Positions 9,600 through 18,696 of a stretch of 64,000 nt of DNA are shown piece by piece. The stretch's first letter is position 1. Each line of letters starts with the position of its first letter. The stretch covers positions 20,311 to 84,310 of IMG/VR virus record IMGVR_UViG_3300025889_018307, one strand, 5' to 3'. The notes under the pieces were generated by a model that saw nothing but the letters and a program-made list of their open reading frames with translations, made no database searches and was not told where the DNA came from. The DNA is from a virus. The translations under genes were made by a program, and so were the position numbers.

Positions 9600-9602
9600 A
9601 AA

Positions 9603-9884
9603 ATGGCAAAAGAATTAAGTGAAAACACAAGTTTTAATGTTAGTATACAAACTCTAGTAGGTATAGGATTTGCCATTACTACAGTAGTAGGTATGTGGTT
9701 TGCATTACAAGCAGATATACAAGAAGCAAAAGAATTACCTGTACCCCCACCTCCAGCTATTACTAGAATGGAATTTGATATGAAAGACCAATTAGTAAGA
9801 CAAACCATTATGGATACTCAAAAAGATGTAGAAGAAATTAAAGAAACTTTAGAAAAAATAGAGGATAAATTATACGGTAGATAA
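9603..9884 (+). CDS. Single-pass membrane protein with coiled coil
   Basis: The 93-residue product has one hydrophobic segment around residues 15-38 (TLVGIGFAITTVVGMWFAL), a Pro-rich linker (PVPPPPA) and a charged C-terminal helix with heptad-like spacing (VEEIKETLEKIEDKL). The architecture is that of a membrane-anchored spacer or oligomerising protein. A lysis role such as a spanin is possible but not supported by any motif. It lies two genes before a similarly built protein at 9889. Confidence 0.55.
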   Translation: MAKELSENTSFNVSIQTLVGIGFAITTVVGMWFALQADIQEAKELPVPPPPAITRMEFDMKDQLVRQTIMDTQKDVEEIKETLEKIEDKLYGR

Positions 9885-9888
9885 TTAT

Positions 9889-10194
9889 ATGAAATTTTTT
9901 AATAAAAATATTTGCTTAACATCACCTACAACTATAATGATTATAGTTGCTTTATTATTCAGTACAATAGTACTTGCTAATGTTTGGTCAAAAGAAGAAA
10001 TTAAAATGATAGAAGTTAAAAGTAGTAATGAAGAGGAAATGTGGGTTCCTACTAAAGAAGATATAGCATATCAAGATAGTATGTATGTTATAATTAAAAA
10101 TACTCAAAATGATATAACAGACATTAAAAAAGATATAGTATATATTTTAGAAAGGTTAGATTACGAAGATGGTTCAAGGTGGGAAAATCGATAA
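9889..10194 (+). CDS. Single-pass membrane protein, related layout to 9603
   Basis: This 101-residue product has a hydrophobic segment near residues 13-32 (TTIMIIVALLFSTIVLANVW), an acidic linker and a C-terminal helix (NTQNDITDIKKDIVYILERL). The order of membrane anchor, linker and coiled coil is the same as in the preceding protein, so the two may be old paralogues or partners. No family recognised. Confidence 0.55.
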   Translation: MKFFNKNICLTSPTTIMIIVALLFSTIVLANVWSKEEIKMIEVKSSNEEEMWVPTKEDIAYQDSMYVIIKNTQNDITDIKKDIVYILERLDYEDGSRWENR

Positions 10195-10211
10195 ACGTAG
10201 AAACCAATAAT

Positions 10212-10592
10212 ATGGAAAAAGATTATACATCAATAAAAATATTTGGAGGATATTTATTAATATTACTCCTTATGTTAATTTCAAACACAGCAAATGGTCA
10301 ATCTCCTTGTGAAGATGAGGGTTTATGTGTAGTACAATTTAATGCTGGGTTTAATAAAGCAAATAAAGTACTTTGGATTGATGAATTAAATGATTGTTCT
10401 AAAAAATTTATTGATATTCAAACTGATACTGAAGCAGCAAGTAAATATAAAATAGTAGTTGTTCCTACAATTGTAATATATAGTGATGGAGAAGAAGTTA
10501 GAAGATTTCAGGCAAATATTATGATGCAAATGGAAGCAACTAAAAAAGATGTACAAGAGAAGATTGATGAAATTATAATGTCAGATTTTTAA
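10212..10592 (+). CDS. Exported thioredoxin-fold protein lacking the CXXC motif
   Basis: The start at 10212 is preferred over 10179 because it gives a clean signal or anchor sequence (IKIFGGYLLILLLMLISNTANGQ) and avoids most of the overlap with the upstream gene. The mature part has a thioredoxin pattern: a first strand CVVQFNAGFN, ASKYKIVVVPTIVIYSDGEEVRRF and a C-terminal helix, with the cis-Pro in VVPT. The active-site WCxxC is missing. It probably acts as a binding protein in the periplasm rather than as an oxidoreductase. Confidence 0.6.
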   Translation: MEKDYTSIKIFGGYLLILLLMLISNTANGQSPCEDEGLCVVQFNAGFNKANKVLWIDELNDCSKKFIDIQTDTEAASKYKIVVVPTIVIYSDGEEVRRFQANIMMQMEATKKDVQEKIDEIIMSDF

Positions 10593-10602
10593 AAATTAAA
10601 TA

Positions 10603-13596
10603 ATGAAAAAACTACAGTTATTATTACTAACACTTTTAATACCTTTTTTAGGTTACACACAGGGTTCTTGGATTCACATACAATTAATGACGGACAATTA
10701 TCCGTCTGAAACAAGCTGGAATATTACACCTCCTGGTGGTTCACCCATTATTATAGAAAATGGTAGCAATATGCTACCTAATACAATGTATGACACTATT
10801 GTTCAACTTAGTGGTACAATAATTGCTAGTATATATGATTCTTTTGGTGATGGTTTAGGTTCATCTCAATGGGGTGGAACTGATGGTTGGTTTATGATTA
10901 GTAATTCATGTCAAGATACTTTAATGTATGTTGCAGGAGATTTTGGAGACAGTTTAATACAGACTCTTACTGTTGCTCCCTGCGCCCCACCAACAGTTGG
11001 TTGTACAGACCCATCTGCATTGAATTATGATTCAACCGCTTATATTTCAGACCCTAGCTCATGTATATTTTCCCCATGTCAGGGTCTTTTAACTTCTACA
11101 GCATCACAAAACTGTTTACCTGGTGGCCAAACACTTGTTATATTTAATTGGACTTTAGATAGTAATACAAATTGTACACCTGTAAAATTTTGGTATTCAA
11201 ACGAAAATGGTGTTGGTCCTTTCCAATATGGACTTAATCCTAACGCATTAGATTTTGCAGTTTATGCTGGTAATGGTCAAATGCCACCTAATTGGTCAGT
11301 AGAACACTATGGTCAAGTTGAATTTTTAGATGGTACTTTATCTGATACTATATTTTATACACCTACTGCTTGTATAGCTGGTTGTACTGATCCTACACAA
11401 GTATCATACAATCCTTGGGCTACTTATGATGATGGTAGTTGTGCGGGGACAAATTGTGACACAGCAACACAATATCAAATAACAATGGAAATTACATTGG
11501 ACAATTGGCCTGGTGAAACATCATGGATAATGAATAGTTTAGGTGTAGTAGATGAAGCAACCCCGGGAACATATGATTTTAATGATATAGGTCAAACATA
11601 TACTTATACTTTTTGTATAGATCAAAACGCAGGATTTGAATTAATTGTAAACGATACTTACGGTGATGGTATGGCTGGTTCTACTTCTGGTGGTTCTATG
11701 GATGGTATGATTGTTATTTATGACTGTAATGGTGATACTATTTGGTATATGGATAATCCTGGATTTGGAAATATATTATATTCAGGACAACAATTTGGAA
11801 CACCTTGTCCTACTATACCCCCAGTTTTAGGATGTACAGATGATGACTATGTAGAATTTAATCCATTAGCTAATGTAGATGATAGTTCATGTGTTACACT
11901 ACACACTTATGGTTGTATAGATTCAACTGCATTTAATTACGATCCAAATGCAACTATAATGGATTTAATACCTGACTGTAATTACTTGTTAGAAATATTT
12001 GATGCAGCAGGAGATGGTTGGGGTAATTCTTATATTGGTGTTTATCAAAATGGTCTTAACCTTGGAACATATACAATGGGTCCTGGTAATTATGTTAATT
12101 CTTGGAATATTATTTTAGACCCAGGAATTCCAGTAGAAGTATTTTATTTTGAAGTAGGTGGACCACAACAACCACCTCAAGAAGTTCAATTCCAAACTTG
12201 GCATAATTCATTTAAACTTACAAACGCTGATGGTTTTGTATTAATACATGAAGGTCAAAATCCTTTTGCTAATAATGGTCAAGGAGCACTACAAAGCTTT
12301 GAAAGTCCATTTTGGACAAAATATGTAGATATACCTTTCTGTGGTAATACTTGCATACCAGTAGTTTTAGGTTGTATGGATACAAATTCATTTAATTATG
12401 ATTCATTAGCAAATGTAGATGATGGTTCATGTATGCCATTCTTATATGGATGTACTAATGTTTTTGCAATAAATTATGATCCACTAGCTAATGTTGATGA
12501 TGGTTCATGCATACCATTTATAAATGGATGTACTGACTCTACAGCAGACAATTATAATTCTCTTGCTAATACTGATGATGGTTCTTGTTACTACATTGGT
12601 TGTATGGATATAGCTGCTTGTAATTTTGATTCAACAGCGACAGTTAATAATGGATGTCAATATCCAGTACAATATTATGATTGTAATAATGTGTGTTTAC
12701 TGGATTCAGATGGTGATGGTATTTGTGATGAATTAGAAATACCGGGTTGTACTAATCCTATTGCTTTAAACTTTGATATTACAGCAACAGACGATGATGG
12801 AACATGTATTTTACCAATTTATGGTTGTACTGATCCTTTAGCTTTCAACTACGATCCTTTAGCTAACACAGACAACGGATCTTGCGTACCTGTAGTATAT
12901 GGTTGTACTGATCCAACTCAATTTAATTATAATCCACTAGCTAATACAGACAACGGATCTTGTATACCATTTATTTACGGGTGTACTGATGCAGCTGCTT
13001 TCAATTACGATCCTTTAGCTAATACAAATGACAATAGTTGTTGTTTAATTGCTGGTTGTACTGATCCTTTATCAGTTAACTATAACGAATTTGCTTGTTT
13101 TGATGATAATTCATGTATAACAGCAGTTCCTGGTTGTACTGATGTTTCAGCTTACAATTACAACCCAGCAGCTAACGTTTCAGATTCAACAGCATGTTTA
13201 TATGATGCTGGTTGTTATGGAGGACCTGGAATACCATATTGGTTAAATGATGGATGTTATGCTTGGGTAATTAGTGTAGATGATTATTGTTGTACTAACG
13301 ATTGGGATCCTACATGCCAATCAATGTATGATTATTGTCAATTAGGTTGGCCAACTAATATTCCTGATGTTTCGGCTTTAGGTATAGTTGTTTATCCTAA
13401 CCCAACAAGAGGATTAATTCATATAGAAACTAGATTAGAAATAGAAGTTGAAATTTATGATATGACTGGTAAATTATTAATTAAATCTAATAATGCTTCT
13501 AATAGAATTGATATAAATGATTTCCCTTCAGGTATTTATAATATGACAATAATACATGAAGATAAAAGATATAGTAAAAGAATAATTAAAAATTAA
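10603..13596 (+). CDS. Large secreted repeat protein with type IX secretion C-terminal domain
   Basis: This 997-residue protein starts with a signal peptide (KLQLLLLTLLIPFLGYTQ). The N-terminal half holds two or three copies of a domain with ETSW and a DxYGDGM-type strand. Fourteen Cys-bounded repeats of the form GCTDPxAxNYDP plus LANxDDGSC are spread over 10999-13200. The last 75 residues (VVYPNPTRGLIHIE, YDMTGKLL, FPSGIYNMTII, KRIIKN) form a type A sorting domain of the type IX secretion system. It should cross the host outer membrane and be released or attached to the surface. Such cargoes are typical of Bacteroidota; one in a phage is unusual. Adhesion or surface masking is inferred. Confidence 0.85.
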   Translation: MKKLQLLLLTLLIPFLGYTQGSWIHIQLMTDNYPSETSWNITPPGGSPIIIENGSNMLPNTMYDTIVQLSGTIIASIYDSFGDGLGSSQWGGTDGWFMISNSCQDTLMYVAGDFGDSLIQTLTVAPCAPPTVGCTDPSALNYDSTAYISDPSSCIFSPCQGLLTSTASQNCLPGGQTLVIFNWTLDSNTNCTPVKFWYSNENGVGPFQYGLNPNALDFAVYAGNGQMPPNWSVEHYGQVEFLDGTLSDTIFYTPTACIAGCTDPTQVSYNPWATYDDGSCAGTNCDTATQYQITMEITLDNWPGETSWIMNSLGVVDEATPGTYDFNDIGQTYTYTFCIDQNAGFELIVNDTYGDGMAGSTSGGSMDGMIVIYDCNGDTIWYMDNPGFGNILYSGQQFGTPCPTIPPVLGCTDDDYVEFNPLANVDDSSCVTLHTYGCIDSTAFNYDPNATIMDLIPDCNYLLEIFDAAGDGWGNSYIGVYQNGLNLGTYTMGPGNYVNSWNIILDPGIPVEVFYFEVGGPQQPPQEVQFQTWHNSFKLTNADGFVLIHEGQNPFANNGQGALQSFESPFWTKYVDIPFCGNTCIPVVLGCMDTNSFNYDSLANVDDGSCMPFLYGCTNVFAINYDPLANVDDGSCIPFINGCTDSTADNYNSLANTDDGSCYYIGCMDIAACNFDSTATVNNGCQYPVQYYDCNNVCLLDSDGDGICDELEIPGCTNPIALNFDITATDDDGTCILPIYGCTDPLAFNYDPLANTDNGSCVPVVYGCTDPTQFNYNPLANTDNGSCIPFIYGCTDAAAFNYDPLANTNDNSCCLIAGCTDPLSVNYNEFACFDDNSCITAVPGCTDVSAYNYNPAANVSDSTACLYDAGCYGGPGIPYWLNDGCYAWVISVDDYCCTNDWDPTCQSMYDYCQLGWPTNIPDVSALGIVVYPNPTRGLIHIETRLEIEVEIYDMTGKLLIKSNNASNRIDINDFPSGIYNMTIIHEDKRYSKRIIKN

Positions 13597-13600
13597 AACT

Positions 13601-13825
13601 ATGAGTTGGAAAGAAATTTTTAAAGATGAAAATGAATATAATGAAAAATCTATAGTTGGTTTCATTGCATTCCTAATGATGGTAGTTGTAATGGTAGCTG
13701 ATTTAATAACAGGATGGATTGGAAAAGACTTAGTAATAAATGAATATATTTATGATTCATTTGTAATAGTAGTACTGGGATGTTTTGGTATTGCTGGTTT
13801 AGAAAAATTCGCAAACAGAAAATAA
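13601..13825 (+). CDS. Small two-span membrane protein, holin-like
   Basis: The 74-residue product has two hydrophobic segments (SIVGFIAFLMMVVVMVADLITGW and YDSFVIVVLGCFGIAGLEKF) with short charged ends. Size and topology resemble class II holins, and a wall-enzyme candidate lies one gene further downstream. There is no sequence signature for holins, so lysis is a hypothesis. It starts four bases after the large secreted protein. Confidence 0.5.
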   Translation: MSWKEIFKDENEYNEKSIVGFIAFLMMVVVMVADLITGWIGKDLVINEYIYDSFVIVVLGCFGIAGLEKFANRK

Positions 13826-13826
13826 T

Positions 13827-14666
13827 ATGAAAGAATTAAAAAACTTTAGAGCATTTCTTAATGAAGCTAATCCAGATGGAACTGTTTCCCAAGGTGAAGA
13901 AAAACAAGCACAAGCTGTAATTGATCAATTTACTAGACAATTAATGGTTGAAATGAATAAAGCTGTAAAAGCTTTAGAACAAGTAGGAGGATCATTTAGA
14001 TCACCAGGGTATAAATTAGATTTATATAAAGCTGTAGATCAAATAGTTAATCAATTTAAACCTTCATATTTAGCTGAAGGTCATAGTTTAAGTGACTCTG
14101 ACATAGATTATTTAGAAGATTTTATTAATAGATCATCAAATGAAGATAATGTAATATTAAGACGTATTATTAAAAACATTATCAAAACTAATATTAAACC
14201 TGTAAAAGAACAAAAAACAATTACAGAATTTGTTGGTAAAGAATTAGAAGATAGAAACGAACCTTTATATGATAAATTAGTACCTGGACAAGGAGATGCT
14301 GAAACTATAGAAGGTGAAATGCTAAGAGCTATTAATAGAATTGTTTATCGTTTTTATAATGATGGAGATAAATATTTTGAAGGGTATGGTACTGAAACAG
14401 CAGGTCCTGCCCATTCATTTTTAGTTAATGCAAATCATCCTTTAAAATCAGCAATGGTTAAACTTTTTGATGAACCATCTGGAGATAATTCTTATGAAAG
14501 AATGCTTAAAGATGTATTAGATATGATTTTAGACTACATTGAATCAAGACAAGGTAAATATACTAAAAATACATTAGGTGGTATATTTGACTATGAACCT
14601 GAATTTGAAGATGATGAAGAGGATTATGATGATTATGATTATTATGATGATGAAGACGATTATTAA
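13827..14666 (+). CDS. Unknown protein with head-targeting-like N-terminus and acidic tail
   Basis: The 279-residue product begins MKELKNFRAFLNEA, which fits the L-x-E cleavage rule of T4 prohead protease (FLNE before Ala) and resembles capsid-targeting leaders of T4 internal proteins. The body is helical and charged. The last 30 residues are nearly all Asp, Glu and Tyr (DDEEDYDDYDYYDDEDDY), a tail that could mimic DNA or bind a basic partner. Function unknown; a packaged internal head protein is inferred from the N-terminus only. Confidence 0.55.
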   Translation: MKELKNFRAFLNEANPDGTVSQGEEKQAQAVIDQFTRQLMVEMNKAVKALEQVGGSFRSPGYKLDLYKAVDQIVNQFKPSYLAEGHSLSDSDIDYLEDFINRSSNEDNVILRRIIKNIIKTNIKPVKEQKTITEFVGKELEDRNEPLYDKLVPGQGDAETIEGEMLRAINRIVYRFYNDGDKYFEGYGTETAGPAHSFLVNANHPLKSAMVKLFDEPSGDNSYERMLKDVLDMILDYIESRQGKYTKNTLGGIFDYEPEFEDDEEDYDDYDYYDDEDDY

Positions 14667-14677
14667 TATTTAAAATT

Positions 14678-15286
14678 ATGGACTGTTATACAAGAGAACA
14701 AATAGAAAATGCTATGGCTTCAAAAGGCTATAGATATTTTAAATCAGGAGATCTTAACCTTAATATTATAGGAGTTAGAAATTCAGAAACAAAAAATAGA
14801 GTCACAAATGCTTTTGATGATTGTATTACTTTATCTTATAAATTAGATGGTGAATGGAAATTTCATTGTTTTAAATGTACAACAGATCCAGGAACTCATT
14901 GGGTTGAAAATTTACTTAATCCTAATGGAGTAGCAATATTAAAACCAAATCAATATAGAGGTTCTCACAAAATAGGTTTACATCAAGGTAAATATGAAGC
15001 ATTAAGACAACAAAAACCATTAGAAGTTTATCGTGATGATAACCAGGATGGGATTTATGATTGTTTAGAAGAAGATGTTGAAAATGGTATTTTTGGAATT
15101 AACATTCATAGAGCAACAGCTAAAACTGGGGGCAAATCAACAAGAATAGATAAATGGTCAGCTGGTTGTCAAGTAATAGCATCAAATGATGATTTTGCTG
15201 TGTTTATGAAAATATGTAATCAAGCAAAAGATCTTTGGGGTAATTCATTTACTTATACTCTTATTGAGTCAAAAGATATTATTTAA
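14678..15286 (+). CDS. Predicted cell-wall enzyme with YkuD-like H/SxGC motif
   Basis: The 202-residue product shows GINIHRA with His144 and KWSAGCQVI with Cys164, spaced as in the His and Gly-Cys active site of L,D-transpeptidase (YkuD) folds. DDNQDGIYD at 120-128 looks like a calcium-binding loop. It has no signal peptide. It may cut or remodel host peptidoglycan, as an endolysin or modulator, and sits near small membrane proteins. The fold assignment rests on motif spacing, so the reaction is uncertain. Confidence 0.55.
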   Translation: MDCYTREQIENAMASKGYRYFKSGDLNLNIIGVRNSETKNRVTNAFDDCITLSYKLDGEWKFHCFKCTTDPGTHWVENLLNPNGVAILKPNQYRGSHKIGLHQGKYEALRQQKPLEVYRDDNQDGIYDCLEEDVENGIFGINIHRATAKTGGKSTRIDKWSAGCQVIASNDDFAVFMKICNQAKDLWGNSFTYTLIESKDII

Positions 15287-15300
15287 TTAAAATTTAAGTT

Positions 15301-16506
15301 ATGTGGAAAAATATCCAAGTAAGATTATTTCCTCTGTTAATTGCATTTTCTGCATTATCAGTTTCATTATCAGCAGCATTTTATTCAATTAGTGGTTTAA
15401 GTAAATTATTTGCAGGAGCTGCACTTGCTGTCATAATAATGGCTGCATCATTAGAAATAGCTAAATTAGTTATAGCATCTCTTTTATATCAATATAGAAA
15501 GACACTACCTAAATTATTAAAATATTATTTATCTATAGCCTGTGTAGTATTAATTTTAATCACTTCTATGGGGATTTATGGGTTTTTATCTGCAGCCTAT
15601 CAAGAAACAGCTGCAAAAGCCGGAAATATAGATGCACAAATTACTTTAATAGAAACTAAAAGAGATAATATAAAAGAACAGTTAATTGTATATAATGAAG
15701 AAAAATCAAGTATAAATAAATCCGTAACGAGCTTACGTAATGGTTTAAGTAACAATATAATACAGTATACAGACACAAGTGGTAATATAGTTACAACAAC
15801 TTCATCATCAACACGTAGAGCTTTAGAAAAACAATTAGATCAAGCTATTGAAAGACAAACAATAATAAATTCTAAAGTTGATGATTTGAACGATAAAATA
15901 TTTCAATATGAAACTGAAATAGTTGAAGTAAGAACTAGTGATGCTGTTTCTAGTGAGTTAGGTCCTTTAAAATATCTATCGGGATTAACTGGAACTCCTA
16001 TGGACAAAATCATTAATTGGCTACTTTTAACCATTATTTTTGTATTTGATCCCCTAGCAATTGCTTTAGTAGTAGCAGCTAATTTTGCTTTTGATCAAAT
16101 TAAATCACCTAAATTTATTCCCCAACCTATAAGGATAAGACAGCCTAAAAAGGTAAAAATGTCAGTTCCTGAAGGTATGGAGTTTGATAAAGAATATCCA
16201 ATACCATCTGAAGATTTAAAACAACGAGTAAAAGAAAACCAAGAAAAATTAAAAGTAGTAATCCCAATGCCTCCTAATAGATATTTTCCAGAAGAAAAAA
16301 GAATGGATGTTATAGGCCAAAACGGAAATGATGGGTTACATTATGATAAGTATGATTTAAATAAAGATGGGATAATTGATAAAGAAGAAGAAAATTATAG
16401 AAATGCTGTAGAAGCATTAAAAAAAGAAAAATCAGATGGGGGATGGGATTCTAATTGGTATGCTGAAAAACTCTCAAAAATTCCAAAACCACCCTCAAAA
16501 TCTTAA
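15301..16506 (+). CDS. Multi-span membrane protein with coiled coil and EF-hand-like loop
   Basis: The 401-residue product has three hydrophobic segments in the first 105 residues, a long coiled-coil-like region (DAQITLIETKRDNIKEQL and KQLDQAIERQTIINSKVDDL), one more membrane segment (NWLLLTIIFVFDPLAIALVVAANFAF), and a cytosolic tail. The tail contains DLNKDGIIDKEE, a good EF-hand calcium loop. It may sense or organise the inner membrane during infection. No named family was recognised with confidence. Confidence 0.55.
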   Translation: MWKNIQVRLFPLLIAFSALSVSLSAAFYSISGLSKLFAGAALAVIIMAASLEIAKLVIASLLYQYRKTLPKLLKYYLSIACVVLILITSMGIYGFLSAAYQETAAKAGNIDAQITLIETKRDNIKEQLIVYNEEKSSINKSVTSLRNGLSNNIIQYTDTSGNIVTTTSSSTRRALEKQLDQAIERQTIINSKVDDLNDKIFQYETEIVEVRTSDAVSSELGPLKYLSGLTGTPMDKIINWLLLTIIFVFDPLAIALVVAANFAFDQIKSPKFIPQPIRIRQPKKVKMSVPEGMEFDKEYPIPSEDLKQRVKENQEKLKVVIPMPPNRYFPEEKRMDVIGQNGNDGLHYDKYDLNKDGIIDKEEENYRNAVEALKKEKSDGGWDSNWYAEKLSKIPKPPSKS

Positions 16507-16509
16507 TAA

Positions 16510-16701
16510 GTGAAAGAATTTATTAAATTTGTACTAATTTGGATTAGTCAACAATTAGCTATTCCATTTTGGATAGTAGGTCATATTCATTTATCATTAA
16601 ATACTTATGGAGATATTAAAGAAATAATTGCATCTTTGGGTATGAATATATTAGTTGCTATAGGATTTTGGTTAGATTGGTTGAAGACTTCCCGTAAATG
16701 A
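16510..16701 (+). CDS. Small membrane protein (GTG start)
   Basis: A 63-residue product read from a GTG codon two bases after the upstream stop. It contains two hydrophobic segments (FIKFVLIWISQQLAIPFWIVG and SLGMNILVAIGFWLDWL). The tight spacing suggests co-translation with the preceding membrane protein. Function unknown; the promoter for the next gene starts at its stop codon. Confidence 0.5.
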   Translation: MKEFIKFVLIWISQQLAIPFWIVGHIHLSLNTYGDIKEIIASLGMNILVAIGFWLDWLKTSRK

Positions 16702-16733
16702 TTTGGAAAAGCAAGATATCTTTCGTATATTTA
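16702..16733 (+). promoter_or_regulatory. Promoter with CTTTCG-extended -7 box
   Basis: TTTG at 16702-16705 and TATATTTA at 16726-16733 are separated by 20 bases, with CTTTCG just before the -7 box. The ATG of the next gene lies 20 bases downstream. The form is the same as in the other phage promoters. Confidence 0.8.
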
Positions 16734-16752
16734 TCCTATAAATAAAAATAAT

Positions 16753-17166
16753 ATGAGTAGAGGTAGACCATCAGAAAATATAGTTCACAAAACTAAATAT
16801 AAATTAGAATTTTTAGAATATCCTTCAAAACCAGAATTGGGTAGTAAATCTATTTGGCATTTTGATGATAAAAAATCTAAAAATGGTGCTTATAAAGTAG
16901 AACAATTTCCCCCTAAAGGAGAACGAACAGAAAAAATTAAAATAGAAAAAGGTAAGGCATATGGAAAAATGCCTGTTGTTATGGCTTTTAAAACATCAAA
17001 TCGTTCTAATGCTAAAACTAAAATAAAAGTATGGAATAATGAAAATATTGATTATATTTTAACAGCTAAAAAACTACCAGGTGTTCCTGAAAAAGCAATT
17101 ATATTAGATATTGGTGTAGGTTCATCATTTGTTGAGGAATATAGTAAAAAATATAATCTAGCTTAA
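16753..17166 (+). CDS. Unknown basic protein
   Basis: The 137-residue product begins MSRGRPSEN, with a GRP core like an AT-hook, and is rich in Lys throughout. It reads as a compact beta-rich protein without Cys or membrane segments. It is the first gene after a strong promoter, so it may be made early and in quantity. DNA binding is possible. No family recognised. Confidence 0.55.
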   Translation: MSRGRPSENIVHKTKYKLEFLEYPSKPELGSKSIWHFDDKKSKNGAYKVEQFPPKGERTEKIKIEKGKAYGKMPVVMAFKTSNRSNAKTKIKVWNNENIDYILTAKKLPGVPEKAIILDIGVGSSFVEEYSKKYNLA

Positions 17167-17197
17167 TTTTCACATATTTATAACAAAATATAAAAAC

Positions 17198-17917
17198 ATG
17201 GATAATTTTGATCTTAAAAAGTTTGTTAGCGAAAAAACGTTATTAAACGAAAATGCACCTGGATTCTATGATAGAAAAACAGGTGAACCATTACCAACAT
17301 TAGAAAGTGTACAAGCTGCTTATGAAGCTAAAAAAGCTGAGGAAGTAGTTGATGATAAAGATGTTGCGAAAAAAGTAGAAAAAGTACTAAAAGATGAAGG
17401 TGGAGCAGCAGGAAAAGATCCATTTGAAGATTTAGCAGATGAATTAGGTATATCAAAGTTAAAAATGATGAAAATCATTGATGCAATGTCTAAAGTTAAA
17501 AAACACAAATCTGGAGATTATATATTAACTCCAATTACTGAAGGTGTTATTAATGAAGGTAAAAAATCTGAATTAGATAAAAAATTAGCTGAAATAGATA
17601 AAGCAGGAGCTATTACTACTTTAGAAGCTAAAATTGCAGCTATTGATGAAGCTATTGAGGCTAAAAATAGTAGAATCAATATGGTTCAAGAAGATGAAAA
17701 TTTATCAGAATTAATAGATAAGAAAAGAGTTAAAGAAATGCAAAAAGAAATTAAACTCTTAGAAAGATCTAAAAAATTATATGAGAAACAATTAGATAAG
17801 GTTAATGGTAAGAAAAAAGCCAAGAAAGAAATTGTTGATGAGTATAATGTAGAACCACATGATGCACCAGATAATTCAATGAATTCTACAATGGATGAAA
17901 GAGAATATAAATACTAA
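17198..17917 (+). CDS. Coiled-coil protein with FDLKK-type head-targeting-like N-terminus
   Basis: The 239-residue product begins MDNFDLKKFVSEKTLLNE, close to the MDKFDLKKYLKE starts of 62692 and 62993. A Pro-poor, Lys/Glu/Ala-rich body contains a small helical domain (DPFEDLADELGISKLKMMKI) and a long C-terminal coiled coil (LEAKIAAIDEAIEAKNSRI, KEMQKEIKLLERSKKLYEKQL). LNE fits a prohead-protease cut site. It could be a scaffold-like or internal head protein. Function is not established. Confidence 0.6.
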   Translation: MDNFDLKKFVSEKTLLNENAPGFYDRKTGEPLPTLESVQAAYEAKKAEEVVDDKDVAKKVEKVLKDEGGAAGKDPFEDLADELGISKLKMMKIIDAMSKVKKHKSGDYILTPITEGVINEGKKSELDKKLAEIDKAGAITTLEAKIAAIDEAIEAKNSRINMVQEDENLSELIDKKRVKEMQKEIKLLERSKKLYEKQLDKVNGKKKAKKEIVDEYNVEPHDAPDNSMNSTMDEREYKY

Positions 17918-17923
17918 AATAAT

Positions 17924-18688
17924 ATGGCAACAAGAGCACTTATAGGATATTTTGATGATGATAGAGTATTAACTACTACTTATAATCATTATGATGGTTA
18001 TCCTGATCATTTAGGAAAAATGCTAGACAAATATTTTAGTAATGAAGAATTAGCTAAAAAAATAGCAGGTACTGGTTATATTTCATATATAGATGATGAT
18101 GGTAATATAGAAGCCAATAATAAAAGAAATCCTGATAAAACAGAACTTGGTAGAGATTTAGATTGGGAAGATGCGTTACTTGAAATGGCTAAAGAAATTG
18201 ATAATTATGGTGCCGATTATGCTTATATTTGGTATGAAGGAGATGGAGATTGGTCTGAAATAAAAAATACAGGAATTAGAAGTATGGTAGATCAATTAGC
18301 TAATCAATTAGCATCTGCAGCTACAATGTATGGTCCTGTTGATGAAAACAAAGAATTAAAAGAAGAAAATATGAATATAATATTAGACAAAGTTAAAGAA
18401 ATAAAACCATTATTTCCAGGAATGGATGATAAAATCTTAGTTGATTTTGTTAAAACTCATATAGAAGATATTAGAGGTGCTTCTGATGAAGATATTAAAG
18501 ATGAATTTGAAGAATTCTTCTCAGTTAACTATGAAACAGGAGCTGATTATATGGAAGAAAAGCTTTACACTGCAAATGAAATGGGTGATAAAGCTGTTGA
18601 AGATGAGTCAGCATCAGGGGCATTTGAAGAAGCAGTAAATTGGAGAGGTGAAACTCTTAAAGAACAATTTAAAAGATTATCAAAATAA
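17924..18688 (+). CDS. Unknown protein with N-terminal YNHYDGYPDHLG domain
   Basis: The 254-residue product opens with MATRALIGYFDDDRVL and TYNHYDGYPDHLGKML, a pattern I associate with a small conserved domain in phage and some bacterial proteins. The domain is followed by an acidic region and a separate C-terminal part with a helical bundle look (EIKPLFPGMDDKILVDFV, DEDIKDEFEEFF). It has no signal peptide or membrane segment. Function unknown. It ends 14 bases before the hairpins of the regulatory region at 18697. Confidence 0.6.
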   Translation: MATRALIGYFDDDRVLTTTYNHYDGYPDHLGKMLDKYFSNEELAKKIAGTGYISYIDDDGNIEANNKRNPDKTELGRDLDWEDALLEMAKEIDNYGADYAYIWYEGDGDWSEIKNTGIRSMVDQLANQLASAATMYGPVDENKELKEENMNIILDKVKEIKPLFPGMDDKILVDFVKTHIEDIRGASDEDIKDEFEEFFSVNYETGADYMEEKLYTANEMGDKAVEDESASGAFEEAVNWRGETLKEQFKRLSK

Positions 18689-18696
18689 AAATAATT

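Noticed and set aside
10999-13200. Regular repeats that could look like a CRISPR array
   Set aside because: The repeats are protein-coding in one frame, vary at DNA level and have Cys-bounded spacing, so they are domain repeats of the T9SS cargo.
16737-16744. TATAAATA, identical to the T4 late promoter
   Set aside because: It is within the leader right after a strong promoter, and matches the CCTGTAAATAA variant of that leader; single occurrence in AT-rich DNA is weak evidence.
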